A stretch of DNA of 64,000 bases from Populus alba (GCF_005239225.2 NC_133287.1:15171493-15235492), one strand, 5' to 3'. Counted from the stretch's first letter, positions 48,401-60,677 are shown. Notes: generated by a model from the letters alone, not told the origin. Translations and numbers: made by a program.

Positions 48401-50640
48401 ACTGTCTAAAGGCATCTTGATTGAATCCAAAGCACTTTTTATTACTGGGTTGACATCTGATACTTTTGATTGCAAGGTTTGAACATTTCAACATTGTTTG
48501 ATGCTAAAGAATTGAGAAGTTCCTAATGGAAATATTTCTCTCATCCTCTTCTTGATTGTAGGGTTAAAATTGAGATCCTTTGCTATCATTGATTATTTTT
48601 CAATTGATTTTATTGTGGATTTTCTTGTAAAATTTCAAAAACATTTATGCAATGATTATGGTTAAATGACTTACATATATCTTTACCTAGTTTGAAATAC
48701 ACCCCCCCTATTTGATGCTCAGTTGTCATAGAGTGCCTTGGCTTGCCATCTAAAGCCTTCTTGATCATTTGATTCACCAACTCATTTGAGTTTACCATAT
48801 GCCAATCCTCTGCTTGAATATAAGTGCTCCTCTTGGATTGTTTGCCATGATTACTACTCTCATTGCTTATCAAGCCTAAATAAGCCTCCCAAGTGTGGTG
48901 TTGCTTGCTTTGTTATAAAGGAGTTTAAAAAATCATTTAACTTTTTGGATTATTTTAAAAACTACCCCTTGATTAGCTGTGTGCATTCTGCTAATAATTC
49001 TCAAAATGTTTTTTTTGGTGTCGATCTCATCTTAGATTATAAATCAACCATGACATTGCCCCTAGTTGAACCATATTCTTCAAGCATATGTTATCATCAA
49101 TCTTTATGAAATTGTCAAATCATCTAGCCATGCATCTCATTACTTGTAGTAAAGGCTTGTGTTTATATGCTGAATGTTTTTCACAATAAATGGCCTTCAA
49201 CTCATCTAATCTTATCAAACAACTCTTACATATTTCTAGCAGTCATTATAGGTACTTATATAGCCATAAATTTGTCCCTTAATTGGGCCATGCTTCTCCA
49301 ATATGACAACATTTCCTATATTCTTGAAGAAAACCATTACAGTCATCCTTTGCTAATGATCTTCAACATCTCTTTAGTTGATATAGCTAGGTTCATCCAA
49401 ATCTATCTTTAAAGATTATCCTTTATTTCAAGGCTTGTTAATCATCTAGACTTGAACATGGAAAGAAATACATTATCATCATAAATGACATATCTTTTAT
49501 TACCCTACATCTATATGGTGAAATGCATATTTTCCCCTGAACAGTCTAGGTAGTGTGCATCCTTTTAACATTTATCTAAATGCACCAACGTGATAACATC
49601 TTTCAAGAGTTATAACCATATTTCAAATGATAAGCCAAGCTTTTAGATATAAAGATACCCCTCAAGTGCAGTGTTACTCTTAACTATTATAGACTTTTTA
49701 GGCAACATTATCCTCAATTGAAATAGTTGTGTTTGCTCTTCTTCATATCATCAAGAGGCATTTGACATATGTTAATCATAGCTTTGATGGGTTTCACTGA
49801 AACATCATTTGATTATGTGTATCTTTGCCCTCAGCTTATCTGAATGTTGTTTGTTTTCCCTCTCAAGGTCCACTGCATTGCTCCTAAGCTTTTCAACTTT
49901 TCAAGGATGACTTATAAAAAGTTTTAATGTCATTTCCGTCAAGGATTTGCAAACTTGGTTGATGTTATTTTTTGTTTGAAAATCTTTCTTGTTCTGAAAT
50001 CAACTCGTAAATTTCAAGAATTATGTTCATTCAAGTCTAATTATTGCAATGAAATTAGAGAGATATTAGTTTTGAAAGTATTTTAAAAATTAAGCTTCTT
50101 TAGTCAAAGATCCAACACATGCTAATCAATACATGTAGTCCTTTGATTATAAAAAAAAGAAGTTATTTTAATACATTTTCAATTAAAAACATTATAAATC
50201 ACATTACTAAATACATACTTAGTTTCTAAACTATTTATAATTGCCAATATACTTAAAACTCCATTAATTTTTAGAAAATAGTTAGAATGTTCTTTTTTAA
50301 AAATATCATTAAATTTCATGTTTCACTTCAATTAATAAGTTTCTTATCATTAATATATAGCCAAAATATATTTTTGAAGAAAAAAACAACTAAACTAGTC
50401 GCATCCCAACACTTTATTAATAGAGAAATAAAGATATAAATAAATATAAAAATATAAGTAAGTGAAAAGGGGCTTTTAAGCCAATTATAAAATCCAAAAT
50501 GACATGGTGGGTTAACTTGAAATTCAATTGATCCGAGATCTAGATCAATCTAAGTTGAAGAAAAATAAATTAAGATAATGACTCGCCTTGACTTGGTCAT
50601 AAACCCGATCCTAAATGGATAAAGCCCAAGGGCACCTTTA
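48401..50640. other. Decayed repeat-derived DNA, no gene called
   Basis: A minus-strand frame at 48873-48610 and a plus-strand frame at 48786-49109 overlap and neither resembles a known family. The context, between tandem arrays and a retroelement leader, suggests Tat/Ogre interior. The last 150 bp (50490-50640) resemble a dispersed repeat rather than kinase sequence. Confidence 0.35.
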
Positions 50641-50644
50641 CTCA

Positions 50645-51775
50645 CTCGCTCAACCTCCTCGTTGGTCACACGCCTTTCTAGCCTGGAGTTTGCAAGCTCC
50701 AAGTACCTTCCTTTCTGATGCATGAAGTAGGGGGGAATATGCAGGCCTAGGTTCCCAGCCTGAAGAAGCTGAAGACATGTCATTTCCTGCAGTACTGCGA
50801 CAGTACTGCGATGTTTTTCCTTCCCATTACAGTTTCTAGCGATACCATTCCATAACTATACACATCAGCTTTATCTGAGATCGTTATGCCAGTTAGCCAT
50901 TCTGGTGCAAGGTAGCCTCGTGTCCCTCTCATTGTTGTGAAGAGACTGAACTGTTCGGGGTTTAGCAGCTTTGAAAGTCTGAAATCTGAGATTTTAAACT
51001 GTAAATTTTCATGCAAGAGAATTTTCTCTGGCTTCACATCACAATGTATAATCTTGTGCTCACGAGAACTACGCAAGCAAGCAAGTCCCCTATCTGTTCC
51101 GAGAGCGATTTCAAACCTTTCTTGCCACTCCAAAATAGGTACATTACCAAATAGTGTTCTGTCCAATGAGCCTTCGTTCATGTACTCGTATATCAGAAAC
51201 CTCCGTCTCCCTTGTGTAGTACAAAAGCCTTTCAATTTAACAAGATTGACATATGAGTACTTCCAATAATCGCAATTTCGGTGCGGAATTCCTTCTTTCA
51301 TTGCACACCTACATTGGTAATCTTCTTGACTGCCACAATGGTTTTGTCAGGCAGAGTACCTTTATATACAGTTCCGAAGCCTCCACTTCCGATTTGAGCG
51401 CTAAAATTTTCTGTTGCAGCCACAAGGTCTTCATAGTTAAACCTCACTGGCAAACCAGGGATAGAAATTATCTCAAGGTCGGACAAAGAAGAATCACCAT
51501 GGCTAGCAGTTCCAGATAGTCTATTCCTTTTCCAATAAATGAATCCTAAAGCAATAACGATAATCAAAAGGATCCCAAATGAAGGCAATAGAACCAAACC
51601 TGCAATTGGAAACTTTTTAGCTTCATCCTGGTTGTTTGCATCCGGGTTTGCCATCGAAGATACAACTAGAGTCTTTATGTTGCCTAAACGATCGCAGTTG
51701 GAGTTAGAGACTGCCGTGATAGACCCTAAAGGGTTTCCAAGAACATAACAAGAACCAGAAGAATTTACATGTTAT
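50645..51775 (-). pseudogene. S-domain-type receptor-like serine/threonine kinase, truncated and disabled
   Basis: The minus strand gives a short extracellular tail ([21 protein letters not shown]), then a transmembrane helix ([24 protein letters not shown], near 51600-51530). The kinase follows: Gly loop [12 protein letters not shown] (51428-51360), VAVKKI, catalytic loop HCDVKPEKILL (about 51035), DFRLSK where DFG is expected, and GTRGYLAPEWLTG, down to RVTNEEVE (about 50645). It resembles kinases of the G-type lectin SD3/At5g35370 kind. Broken by a TGA at 51300-51298 (where Gly is expected), a one-base shift near 51255, and another frame change near 50780. The lectin/PAN ectodomain and the C-terminal kinase lobe end are absent. 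The DFG Gly is changed to Arg. It is on the same strand as the retroelement leader that abuts it at 51776. Confidence 0.85.
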
Positions 51776-53500
51776 CGCACCCTCGTAGCGGAGCGCAATG
51801 ATTCTCGATTGATTTCGAGTTTTTTTTGTTTTTGTGAATAGAAGAGTCGCCAACTAGTATTATGGTTACTAGAAAACATAACTGGTCTTTCAGAGATTTT
51901 AAAGCAAGGGACTAGTTGCGTAAAGGGAAGTATTAGCACCCTTAGCACGCCCTAGCTAAAGTAAGCTACTTGGTATTTGGTTTGTTTTATAACTGCTATG
52001 GTGTTGGTGTTTTTTAATCCCATCAGTTTTTTCTAGGTTTGATTAAAACTAAATTCATTAAGATAGAAATCCAAGGAGATTTCATGTGTTTTAAAAGCCT
52101 CTTTTTTTTTTCTTAGTATTTCAAGAGTTTGCGACTCACAAAAATTTAGAAATTTAGGATGCTTTAAAAACCTATTTTTGCCTTAGTGTTTTATACTCTC
52201 ACGGCTCATAAGCCTTGGAGTTAAAAAATTAAAATGTCCTCAATTATAATCAAGGCTTCTTTCAAGGATGTGTGATGACTTATTATTCTTAGACAATTAT
52301 TTTGAATATTTACCACTTAGGGTTTCTTTATCCAAATATTAACAGTGAATAATAACAAGTTATTCCCAACAATATTTTGGATATTCATCCCTTTGGGATT
52401 TCTTTATCCAAACATTAAAGGTGAATAATAGATGAATTACCCCCAAAATAATTTTTTCGTATTTTTTGAAATATTGGACAATACCTTTTGGAGTTTTACA
52501 AACATATTGTAAATTCCAGAAATGCAAGAAAATAATTTTTGTTGTGTTTAAGAAATCCATGCAAAAACACATTTTCAAAACTTCCAATAGTTTTTTTTTT
52601 TAAAGAACGTTCAAAACATGTTAGGGTATTAACCGTATGCAATATATAAAAAAAAATGAATTTTTTTTATCGAAACATAAGCATCACAATTAAGCACAAA
52701 AGTTAAAATAAAAACTAACCTACCGTCACATACATATTCTAAGATTTATAATAAGCTTAAAGCAACAAAAAATTCAAAGCCAACTCATCTTACGCAATCA
52801 GCAAGGAAAAAATAAAAACTGGAAGCATGCTCTCTAAATGTAAAAGCCATGGCCAGCTAATCTCTCCTCCAGCGGCACAAAGAACATACACAATGAAGGT
52901 CCCTAAATGTAAACGTTCCTAAACATGAAGCAACCCATTTTACATGGATTGCCACTAAGCTCAAACATCATGAAAGAATAATGGGCAAGCGTTGGCTTTG
53001 TCTAAACATAAACCAATTCTTCAGAGGGAAAAAAACAGCTTTACAACCGAATGCCTAATATAAAAATAACAATGGAGGAGGGATTGGGGCTTATACTTGC
53101 AGCTCCTGTTTGTAGAAAATGAAACCAAAGACCAAAAGAAAACAGCTCACGTGTACCTTCTTGGTTACTGGTAAATGACAAACGAAACAGAGACGTTGAA
53201 GCTGTGATGTGCTGGTGAATTGGACGTTCTTCCTTTTTTATGTTCTATTGTTTTTTCTGGTTTTCTTGCCTCTCTTGCATTTCTATTTTCTCTGCTCTTT
53301 CTGTCTTTTTCTCCTCTTTCCTCATAGTAACACAAGAATGCAAGAAAGAAACTCCTTCTATTTTCTGTGTTTTTTTTACTCCCTGCCTCTCTTGTGTTTT
53401 TCTTCTCTTTCTTTTATTGTCCCTCCTTTCATGTTAGGTTAGTAAAGGATTTATGTAGCCTAAACACAACTCTTATTTAGGAAAGATATATTACATTAAC
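51776..53500 (-). repeat. Tat/Ogre-like LTR end, primer-binding site and leader, minus orientation
   Basis: Read on the minus strand, 51980-51853 gives TAGCTTACTTTAGCTAGGGCGTGCTAAGGGTGC, then CCATAATACTAG and a primer-binding-site-like TTGGCGACTC (51853-51844). A leader follows (ATTGCGCTCCGCTACGAGGGTGCGATAACA). The order matches 46560-46830 on the plus strand. The right limit of the LTR is not defined; a pyrimidine-rich part with a frame at 53209-53442 plus is probably LTR leader, not a gene. Confidence 0.55.
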
Positions 53501-53927
53501 TATAGGATGTAATCTCGGGTGAGCGGAAATAGAAAACCAGAATATTTGATTCTAATCCTGTGATCAGCAGTGATTTCTTTCCAAGTTAGAGGATAGTGCG
53601 GCTCCTTTCTTTTCTTCCATAGAGCTAGTTGCTCCTTTTGAAATGAGGCAATAAAAATGTGGTCTGCAGCTCTCCATTCAAGCGAGAGAAACATGGAAAC
53701 CAAACAGGAAATTGCAGATAAAATGGAAAGAAAAAAAAAAGGCTTATTGTGCAAGTAAAAACATGGTTTCTTCAATTTCTTCCTTCGGCAAAATTCCTTC
53801 TAATTTTTATATTCAATCATCTTCCTTATTTTAGCACCTTTTCCATTTGGTCCTTGGTCCAAAAAAAGGTTTCAAATTGGCCTGCAATTGGTCTTCAAAC
53901 TTTAAGCATCTTGCAATTGTGTCCTTG
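53501..53927. other. Repeat-derived spacer
   Basis: AT-rich DNA with short frames that look like chance. No gene or defined element end. Confidence 0.35.
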
Positions 53928-54570
53928 CAAACTCGGGCAAAAAAAATCCTTCTCGCGGTAGGAATCCCTACTTTCCACTAGATATTAAAATGGGTATATC
54001 TTTAAGCTTTTGATATCAAAATAAAGCGATTCAAAAGCACAAATTCAACTACGAGTCCAGGACTACAACTTTGATGAAGGAGTCAAAGTGAGATAAAATC
54101 ATTTTAGAGAATAGAATCTGGCAGTAATTTGGTTGATCAAAAAGAGTCTCCTGATTTAATTCAGAAATTGACAATGTCGAGAATCCTGATATGATTGAGA
54201 GTATGACCTAAGAACAAATCAATAAAATTTGTGATGAAAATAGAGTTTTTAGTGCAAAACTCGGGTCAAGATCCTTCTCGCGACATAATTCTCTACTTTC
54301 ACGTTAGATATTCAAACAGGAATATCTTGAGCTTCTGATATCAAAATCAAGCAATTCAAAAGCCCAACTTTATCTACGTGTCTAGGAATACAACTTTGAT
54401 GAAGGGGTCGAAGTGAGATAAAATTGTTTTAAAGAACAGAATCTGCTAGTAATCTAGTTGGTCAAAAAGGTTCTTGATTTGACAGCGCCGAGCATCCAAA
54501 TCTGACTGAGAGTCTGCCATTAGAACAGTGATCCCTAGGACCCAATAAAGGTGTAGGTCAATTTTTCAAC
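53928..54570 (+). repeat. Diverged tandem duplication, unit about 325 bp
   Basis: ACTCGGG...ATCCTTCTCGCG begins each unit (cores at 53948 and 54273). Then, in both, come TAGATATT, TATCTT.AGCTT.TGATATCAAAAT, CAACTTTGATGAAGG, GAGATAAAAT and GTCTG/GAGTATG blocks. It is non-coding and resembles LTR U3 sequence of gypsy elements. Confidence 0.75.
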
Positions 54571-55179
54571 TTGTCATGAGTGACAGAATATAGCTAGGAA
54601 GGTCAGATATCGTACGAAACCAAGTCAGAATCAGAGCCTAAGTTCTGAGGGATTTATCTAACCTTAAAAACCAAATAAAAAAAAGGAATGAATTTAGCAT
54701 TATGAAGACTCCTAATCAATCTAGAAAACCTGATGATTTCGGTAGCAAATGAGGAGGATAAAAATAGTAGAAAATAGCTCAAACAGAGTTCGAAAAACAT
54801 TTATTTCTTCTCCGCTTTTGTCAATTTTCCAGCAAACATAAGCTACACTCCTGCACTTTGTTTGAAAGAGGTATACACTATCTCTAGCACGTGGGGTCAA
54901 AAAATGAGTATCAATAGATGCCTCCTCTTTACAATGCTTATGAAGTAAAACTCCTCAATGTTTTGCATAGTAAGTTTGTAAAGAAACAAAAGGTTTTCTT
55001 GGCTTGCTAAGTGATATACTCATCTAAGGACTTCACTTTTTTTTCTCTCTTTTTTTTTTTTTTTGCAGAAAATTGGTCTATTTTCAGGGGTAACTTGCCT
55101 ACACACTTAATTTGATCTATTTTTAGGGGCGACCACCCAAGTGGGAAGAGGGAATAGGGGTTTTATTGTGATGGGTGAC
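54571..55179 (+). other. Gypsy 3' untranslated region with a polypurine tract
   Basis: It contains two copies of the GGTCTATTTTCAGGGG box of tandem array 3 (55070-55135), followed by a purine-rich tract (GTGGGAAGAGGGAATAGGGG, 55141-55160) shortly before the LTR start at 55180. This fits the polypurine tract of a plus-strand element. Confidence 0.5.
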
Positions 55180-57815
55180 TGATTAGTATTTAAAAGTGCA
55201 TTTTTATCAAGGTTTTATATCATCATTTTGCACCTGAAGTATCAATAACTTCTTAACTATAGCATGTTTTATATAATAACATATCTAATAATATAAGATA
55301 CCTTTAATTTATGGTAAATGTTCATCTTAAATGCAAGTCTATCACATAAATGAAAGAATTGATTGATGAGTTTAAGTATTGAAATTGAAAGGACAAAGAG
55401 AGGGAGAAACTTAGAAAAGAGATGCTGGTTCAGTCCAAACTGGAACACTGTTCGATAGACATAGGCCTAAAACTTTAAAAATGGAGTCCAAGATTTAAAA
55501 AGACCATTTTCAAGTCCAAATTATAGCAACAACGGAGAAGTCTGAATCTGTCCTGCAGCCCAGACACTATTCAGTTTTCAGCCCATATCTCGAGTTCTAA
55601 AAGTCCAAATGACCTTAATTTTTTTTCTTGAAAATCTGAGACAATTTTCTAGAACTTTCATGAGTAAAGCTGGTTCAAATTCGGACGTTATCAATGACAT
55701 TTTGTTCATCCAAGAAAATAAGTGACATGACCAAAAGATTGATGTCTTCTCCTAAGTGCTGGAGTGTCGAAGTAATAAATAACTCAGCAAGACCGGAGCC
55801 GAACCACAAGGAGGTTAACTATATAAATTAATAATAATAATAATAATAATAATAAGTTAAAGAGGAATTTGAGATGGAAGATTAATGTGAGGATTCAACA
55901 ATGAAAAAAAAACAAATGTCAAGGTTAGAGGATCCACTAATAGTATTAGAAATAAGTATAGTATAAAACTCTTTTTTATTAATCAACTAGAAATCACACA
56001 CTAAAGATATTTCAATCGGATGATTTATCCTTAATAGTTCATTATAAATTTTTAACATGATCATATTAATTATCTTATTTAAGAAACACCAAACTTTTAA
56101 ATATTGTCAGGAATTCATGATGCTAACTTATGTTAACAACAAATCAAGTTCCTTTCATAGCACAAGTGTAGGTTATACCATACAGTTGGCTATGAAAGTG
56201 CCAAGCATTTGTTGTACCAAGTGTTATACAGCACAAATCTAGATTAACCATTTAACAAGCAAGGTATTAAGAATTAGTAAGATAAAAAGATAAGACATGT
56301 TAATAACATACTTTCTTGGATATAAACATTGAAGTCCATGTTGAGTTTATATTATACCTATTCTAACACCATTAGTGAACCCTTTTCACCTTGATATAAT
56401 AAACATAACTAAACATAATGAAGAAGAGAAACACAAATAAACAACATAAGAGCATAAGTATAGTAAAAGAAATGAAAAGCATAAACAAGACATTAACAAA
56501 AATATAACATGAAATAAAACTTAAACATTACAAAAATATAAAGAAAAAAAATAAAGAGCATGATTTTGATCTGAATAACCAAGATGCCTAAATGCATGGC
56601 AAATGCCTTCTTTTATAGGCCAAAATTTGGAATTATTAATTTGATGACTAATTGTTGAGTAGGTGACCAACTCTTGACTTGGTGAAAATCCTTATCTTTT
56701 TGTCTGAACAAAACATGATTGCTAACATCAGAATTGGAACCACCTATAGCATGAAAGTTCTAGGAAATTGTCTTATCTTTCCAGGAAAAAAAAATTGAGG
56801 TCATTTGGACTTCTAAAACTCAAGATATGGGCTAAACACTGAACAATATCTGGACTGCATGACAGATTCAGAATTCTCTGTTGTTGCTATAATTTGGACT
56901 TGAAAACGACCTTTTTAAATCTTGGATTGTATATAAAAGTTGTAGGACTATGTCTTACCGAATCTATCTAAAAAATTAAGATCATTTGGACATCTAGAAC
57001 TCAAGATATGACTGAATTACCAAACAGTGTTCTAGTTTGGACTGCACCAACATCTGTTTTCTAAGTTTGGCCCTCTCTTTGTCCTTTCAATTTCAATACT
57101 TAAACTCATCAATCAATCCTTTCATTTATGTAATAGGCCTGCATTTAAGATGAACATTTACCATAAATTAAAGGTATCTTATATTATTAGATATGTTATT
57201 ATAAAACATGCTTTAGTTAAGGAGTTATTGATACTTCAGGTGCAAAATGATGATATAAAACCTTGATAAAAATGCACTTTTTAAGTACTAATCAATAAGG
57301 ATTGTCACCAAGTCAAGATGTGACCACCCACTCAACAATTAATCATCAAATCAATAGCTCTAAAGTTTGGCCTATAAAAGAAGGCATTTGCCATGCATTT
57401 AGGCATCTTGATTGTTCAGATCAAGATCATGCTCTTTATTTCTCTCTTTATATTTTTGAAATGCTTAAGTTTTGCTTTCATTAATATCTTGTTTATGCTT
57501 TTCATTTCCTTTCCTTTACTTAGTTAACTTGTAACTTATTTATATTCTTATCTTGTTTATTTATGTTTCTCTTCTTTATTATGTTTAGCTAAATTTATTA
57601 TGTCAAGGTAAATAGGTTACACTAATGGTGTAAGAATAAGTATAATATAAACTCAATATGGACTTCAATGCTTATATCCTAAACATCTTGCTATTAACAT
57701 GTCTTATCATTTTTATCTTATTAATTCCTAATACCTTGCTTGTTAAATGGTTAATCTAGATTTGTGTTGTATAACACTTGGTACAACAAATGTTTGTCAC
57801 TTTAATAGCCCAACT
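55180..57815 (+). repeat. Outer family-A LTR, plus orientation, split by an inserted LTR
   Basis: Its two parts, 55180-55722 and 57300-57815, together follow the plus copy at 44024-45100 without a gap apart from the duplicated ATAAG. It begins TGATTAGTATTTAAAAG and has the TATAAAAG box at 57373-57380. Its 3' part is cut off near 57815, where gypsy integrase sequence begins. Confidence 0.85.
55723..57294 (-). mobile_element. Complete solo family-A LTR (1572 bp) inserted in opposite orientation into another family-A LTR
   Basis: It begins TGACATGACC and ends ACTAATCA, giving the canonical TG...CA termini. The 5-bp duplication ATAAG flanks it (55718-55722 and 57295-57299). No internal coding or primer-binding site lies within it, so it is a solo LTR left by LTR-LTR recombination. 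Its sense strand, judged by the TATA box, is minus. It includes an AAT microsatellite at 55827-55855, also present in the copy at 23697. The element is the reference copy for the other family-A LTRs in the window. Confidence 0.9.
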
Positions 57816-57845
57816 GTGAGCTCTCTTACTTATTTTTGTTTAGGA

Positions 57846-59110
57846 GAAGAGGAATTATATGGCAACTATTGGTATACGGATATAAAGAGATTCATCTAAT
57901 ATAAAGAATATCCATTAGGAGCATCAAATATTGATAAGAAAACCTTGAGGAGAATGGCAATAGAGTACTATATAAACGAAGAGTGCTTATATAAAAGGTC
58001 ATTAGATGGAACTTTACTAAGATGTCTGAATGAGTCAAAAGCCAATAAAACCTTGCAAAAAGTACATGGAGGAATTTACACCACCCATATGAATAGACAT
58101 ATGATGGTTAGGCAAATGAAAAGAGCAGGGTAATTTTAGATGATTATGGAGAAAGAATGTATATAATTTATCCGAAAATGCTATAAATGTCAGGTGTATA
58201 GTGACAAGATCAATGCATCTCCAGCGCCTTTGTTCAACATGATATCACTCTAGCCCTTTGCTATATGGGGAATAGATATGATTGGGTTGATTAATCCAAA
58301 AGCTAGCAACGGACATCAATTTATCCTTATAGCAATTGATTACCTCACAAAATGGGTCGAAGCCTGCTCCTATGCTAATGTGACTCAAAAGGTAGTCAAG
58401 CGATTCATTAAGAGAAACCTAATTTGTAGTTATGGTTTACCTAAAAAGATAGTGGCCAATAATGACCAGAACTTTAATGGAAAGATGATTGCATAATTAT
58501 GTGCTAAGTGAAAAATCAAACATTCTAATTCACCCCTACAAACCAAAGATGAATGGCATTGTTGAAATTTCTAATAAGAACATAAAGAAGGTTGTTCATA
58601 AAATAGTGATTACCTACAAAGACTGGCATGAATGGCTTCCTTATACTCTTAATGCAAATCGAGTAGCTATAAGGACATCAACTAGGTTACACCTTATTCA
58701 CTAGTTTATAGGATGGAGGCAGTGATGCCTTTAAAAGTGGAGATTCTTTCCCCAAGGGTCCTTATAAAATCAAAACTTGAGGGGGTTGAATGGACTAAAA
58801 TACGACATGAGCAACTAAACATGATTAGTGAGAAGAGATTAGTTGCAATTTGTCATCATCAATTATACCAAAGAAGGATGGTTAGAGTGTATGACAAGAA
58901 AATCCGATCAAGGGAGTTCAAGGAAGGAGATCTCGTGTTAAGAAAAACACTACCACTACCTAGCAAAGACCATGGTAAATGGGCTCTGAATTATGAAGGT
59001 CCATATGTAATGAAGAGGACATTATAAAAAGGAGTATTATTATTTTTAGGAATGAATTGAGAAGATTTAATTAGGCCTATAAACTTTGATTATGTAAAGA
59101 AATATTATCC
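57846..59110 (+). pseudogene. Ty3/gypsy integrase fragment (Tat/Ogre-like), inactive
   Basis: Frames in order give TDIKRFI-YKEYPLGASNIDKKTLRRMA, then a zinc-binding H2C2 region (KVHGGIYTTHMNRH, RKCYKCQVY). The integrase core follows (FAIWGIDMIGLINPKASNGH, DYLTKWVEACSYANVTQ, IKRNLICSYGLPKKIVANN, then MNGIVEISNKNIKK). The C-terminal part has VYDKKIRSREFKEGDLVLRK and GKWALNYEGPYVMK. A stop near 58134, a frameshift near 58495 and another near 58705 break it. The second catalytic Asp of the DDE triad appears replaced (VANN where TDN is expected). The rest of pol is absent: the fragment starts at the cut end of the outer LTR. Confidence 0.88.
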
Positions 59111-60351
59111 AAAATGTATAAGTTTTCATCAAATCAATAAAATGAAGTTTTGGCCTAGAAATTCTCTTTGCATATCTTCCATACTTGTCAATACCAACAT
59201 ACCCACTAACACACATTTATAGCCTTACATGATCTCATAGACTCAGCTCATTTATTTTACCAAAAATCTTTTCCCCGGCAGAATTTCAAAAATCTGAACT
59301 TGCTTTTAACTTCATAAATAATTCAATATTTGTTTAAAATAACATTTGACATTTTATTTATAGGATGACAAATGAGTTAAGCAACTCCCGTGTTGAGGTG
59401 ACTAAATTCTAAACCAGAATATATGAATTATAAAACAAAGAGTCAACCTCACATTATGTCTCTTAAGCCATGTTTTAGTTGTACGCATAATTACATGTAG
59501 TGGATTCAATGATCATGGAATCATTAAATACATCTCTTTGCAATGTTTAAATTATTACACTAGACAAGGTCATTATTGGTTTTAACCACTTGCACTTGAA
59601 ATGAAGAAATGTCATCTTTGTTATCCTTTTCACGTCAAAAATGAATATATTCCTTGTAATCCCCCTTTGAGCCTAAATATTTTTTCTTCAGAAAAATCCC
59701 GACTAGGATCGCAACTTACACTAGGGCGAGTGACATTTCAATGATCAAAAAGCTGTGAGAAAGCCAAAAGGCAAAAGAGCCTGATAAACTCAAATGCTAA
59801 AGGGCATGCCCAAATCAAAAGCAAAAGTGATAGTAAAACAATATGGATGCCCCACTAAAACAATAAAAAAAAGGGCAAATCAAAGAAAAGCGGCAAAAGA
59901 AAAAAGATTGAAAGACACAATAAGTCAAGAAAATGACAATGATCATGAGTCTTTAAAACCTTGAAACACTTTATGAGCTTTATAAATCCCTTTATTTCAT
60001 AGCCATGAGTCATGGCCTATATTACGTGCCTTTAAAAGTCCTTTCTAATCAAGTATGAAAGCAATATGGATCAATAAATGGCGCTCTCAAAACACAAAAG
60101 AATTTTTGTTAGGAGTCATGACATTGCGAGCAAGTTACTCGTTATTATTCATATTGATAAAATGAGTACTAAAGAAAGAGGTAAATTTTTCTCAAACAAA
60201 ACCTCAAGCTTTTACATAAGCTTCTTACTTTGAAACTCACAAAAATAGAAGGTCACCTCATCATGTACCTTCAATAATTTCAATCTCGCCGACACAAGAA
60301 CAAATCATCCCTTCTTCTAAAAAAAATATAATAAATCCTAGAGAGTTGCAA
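59111..60351 (+). other. Downstream untranslated part of the gypsy element
   Basis: No protein family recognised. A-rich stretches with GGCAAA/AGCAAAAG blocks (59750-59930). Probably the long 3' region between pol and LTR. Confidence 0.35.
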
Positions 60352-60677
60352 GATTTCACAACAAAAAAAAAAGTGTTTTAAACTCACACTAGAATAATTT
60401 TTGCTCTCAAAATACAAGATGTTCAAGATTTCAAAAATCATTATGGTTAAATATTTGTTCACTAAAACCAAGTAGAAAAAGGGTTGTTCAAAGCCATTGT
60501 TTGTCTAAGTCATTGATTTCACAAAAAAAAAAAAAAAGTTTTTAAACTCACATTAGAATAATTTTTGTTCTCAAAATACATGTTCAAGATTTCAAAAATC
60601 ATTATGGTTAAAGATTTGTTCACTAAAACCAAGTAGAAAAAAGGTTGTTCAAAGCTATTATTTGTCCGAGTCATTAA
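60352..60677 (+). repeat. Tandem duplication, unit 163 bp
   Basis: Two consecutive units (60352-60514 and 60515-60677) start GATTTCACAA plus an A run and share TTCAAAAATCATTATGGTTAAA and TTTGTTCACTAAAACCAAGTAG. They are roughly 90 percent alike by eye. Confidence 0.9.

Noticed and set aside
48610..49412. Overlapping minus and plus frames of 80-107 codons
   Set aside because: They contradict each other, match no family I know, and sit between retroelement repeats.
53209..53442. Two plus-strand frames coding for Phe/Leu/Ser-rich hydrophobic peptides
   Set aside because: A pyrimidine-rich leader of the LTR gives hydrophobic peptides in any frame.
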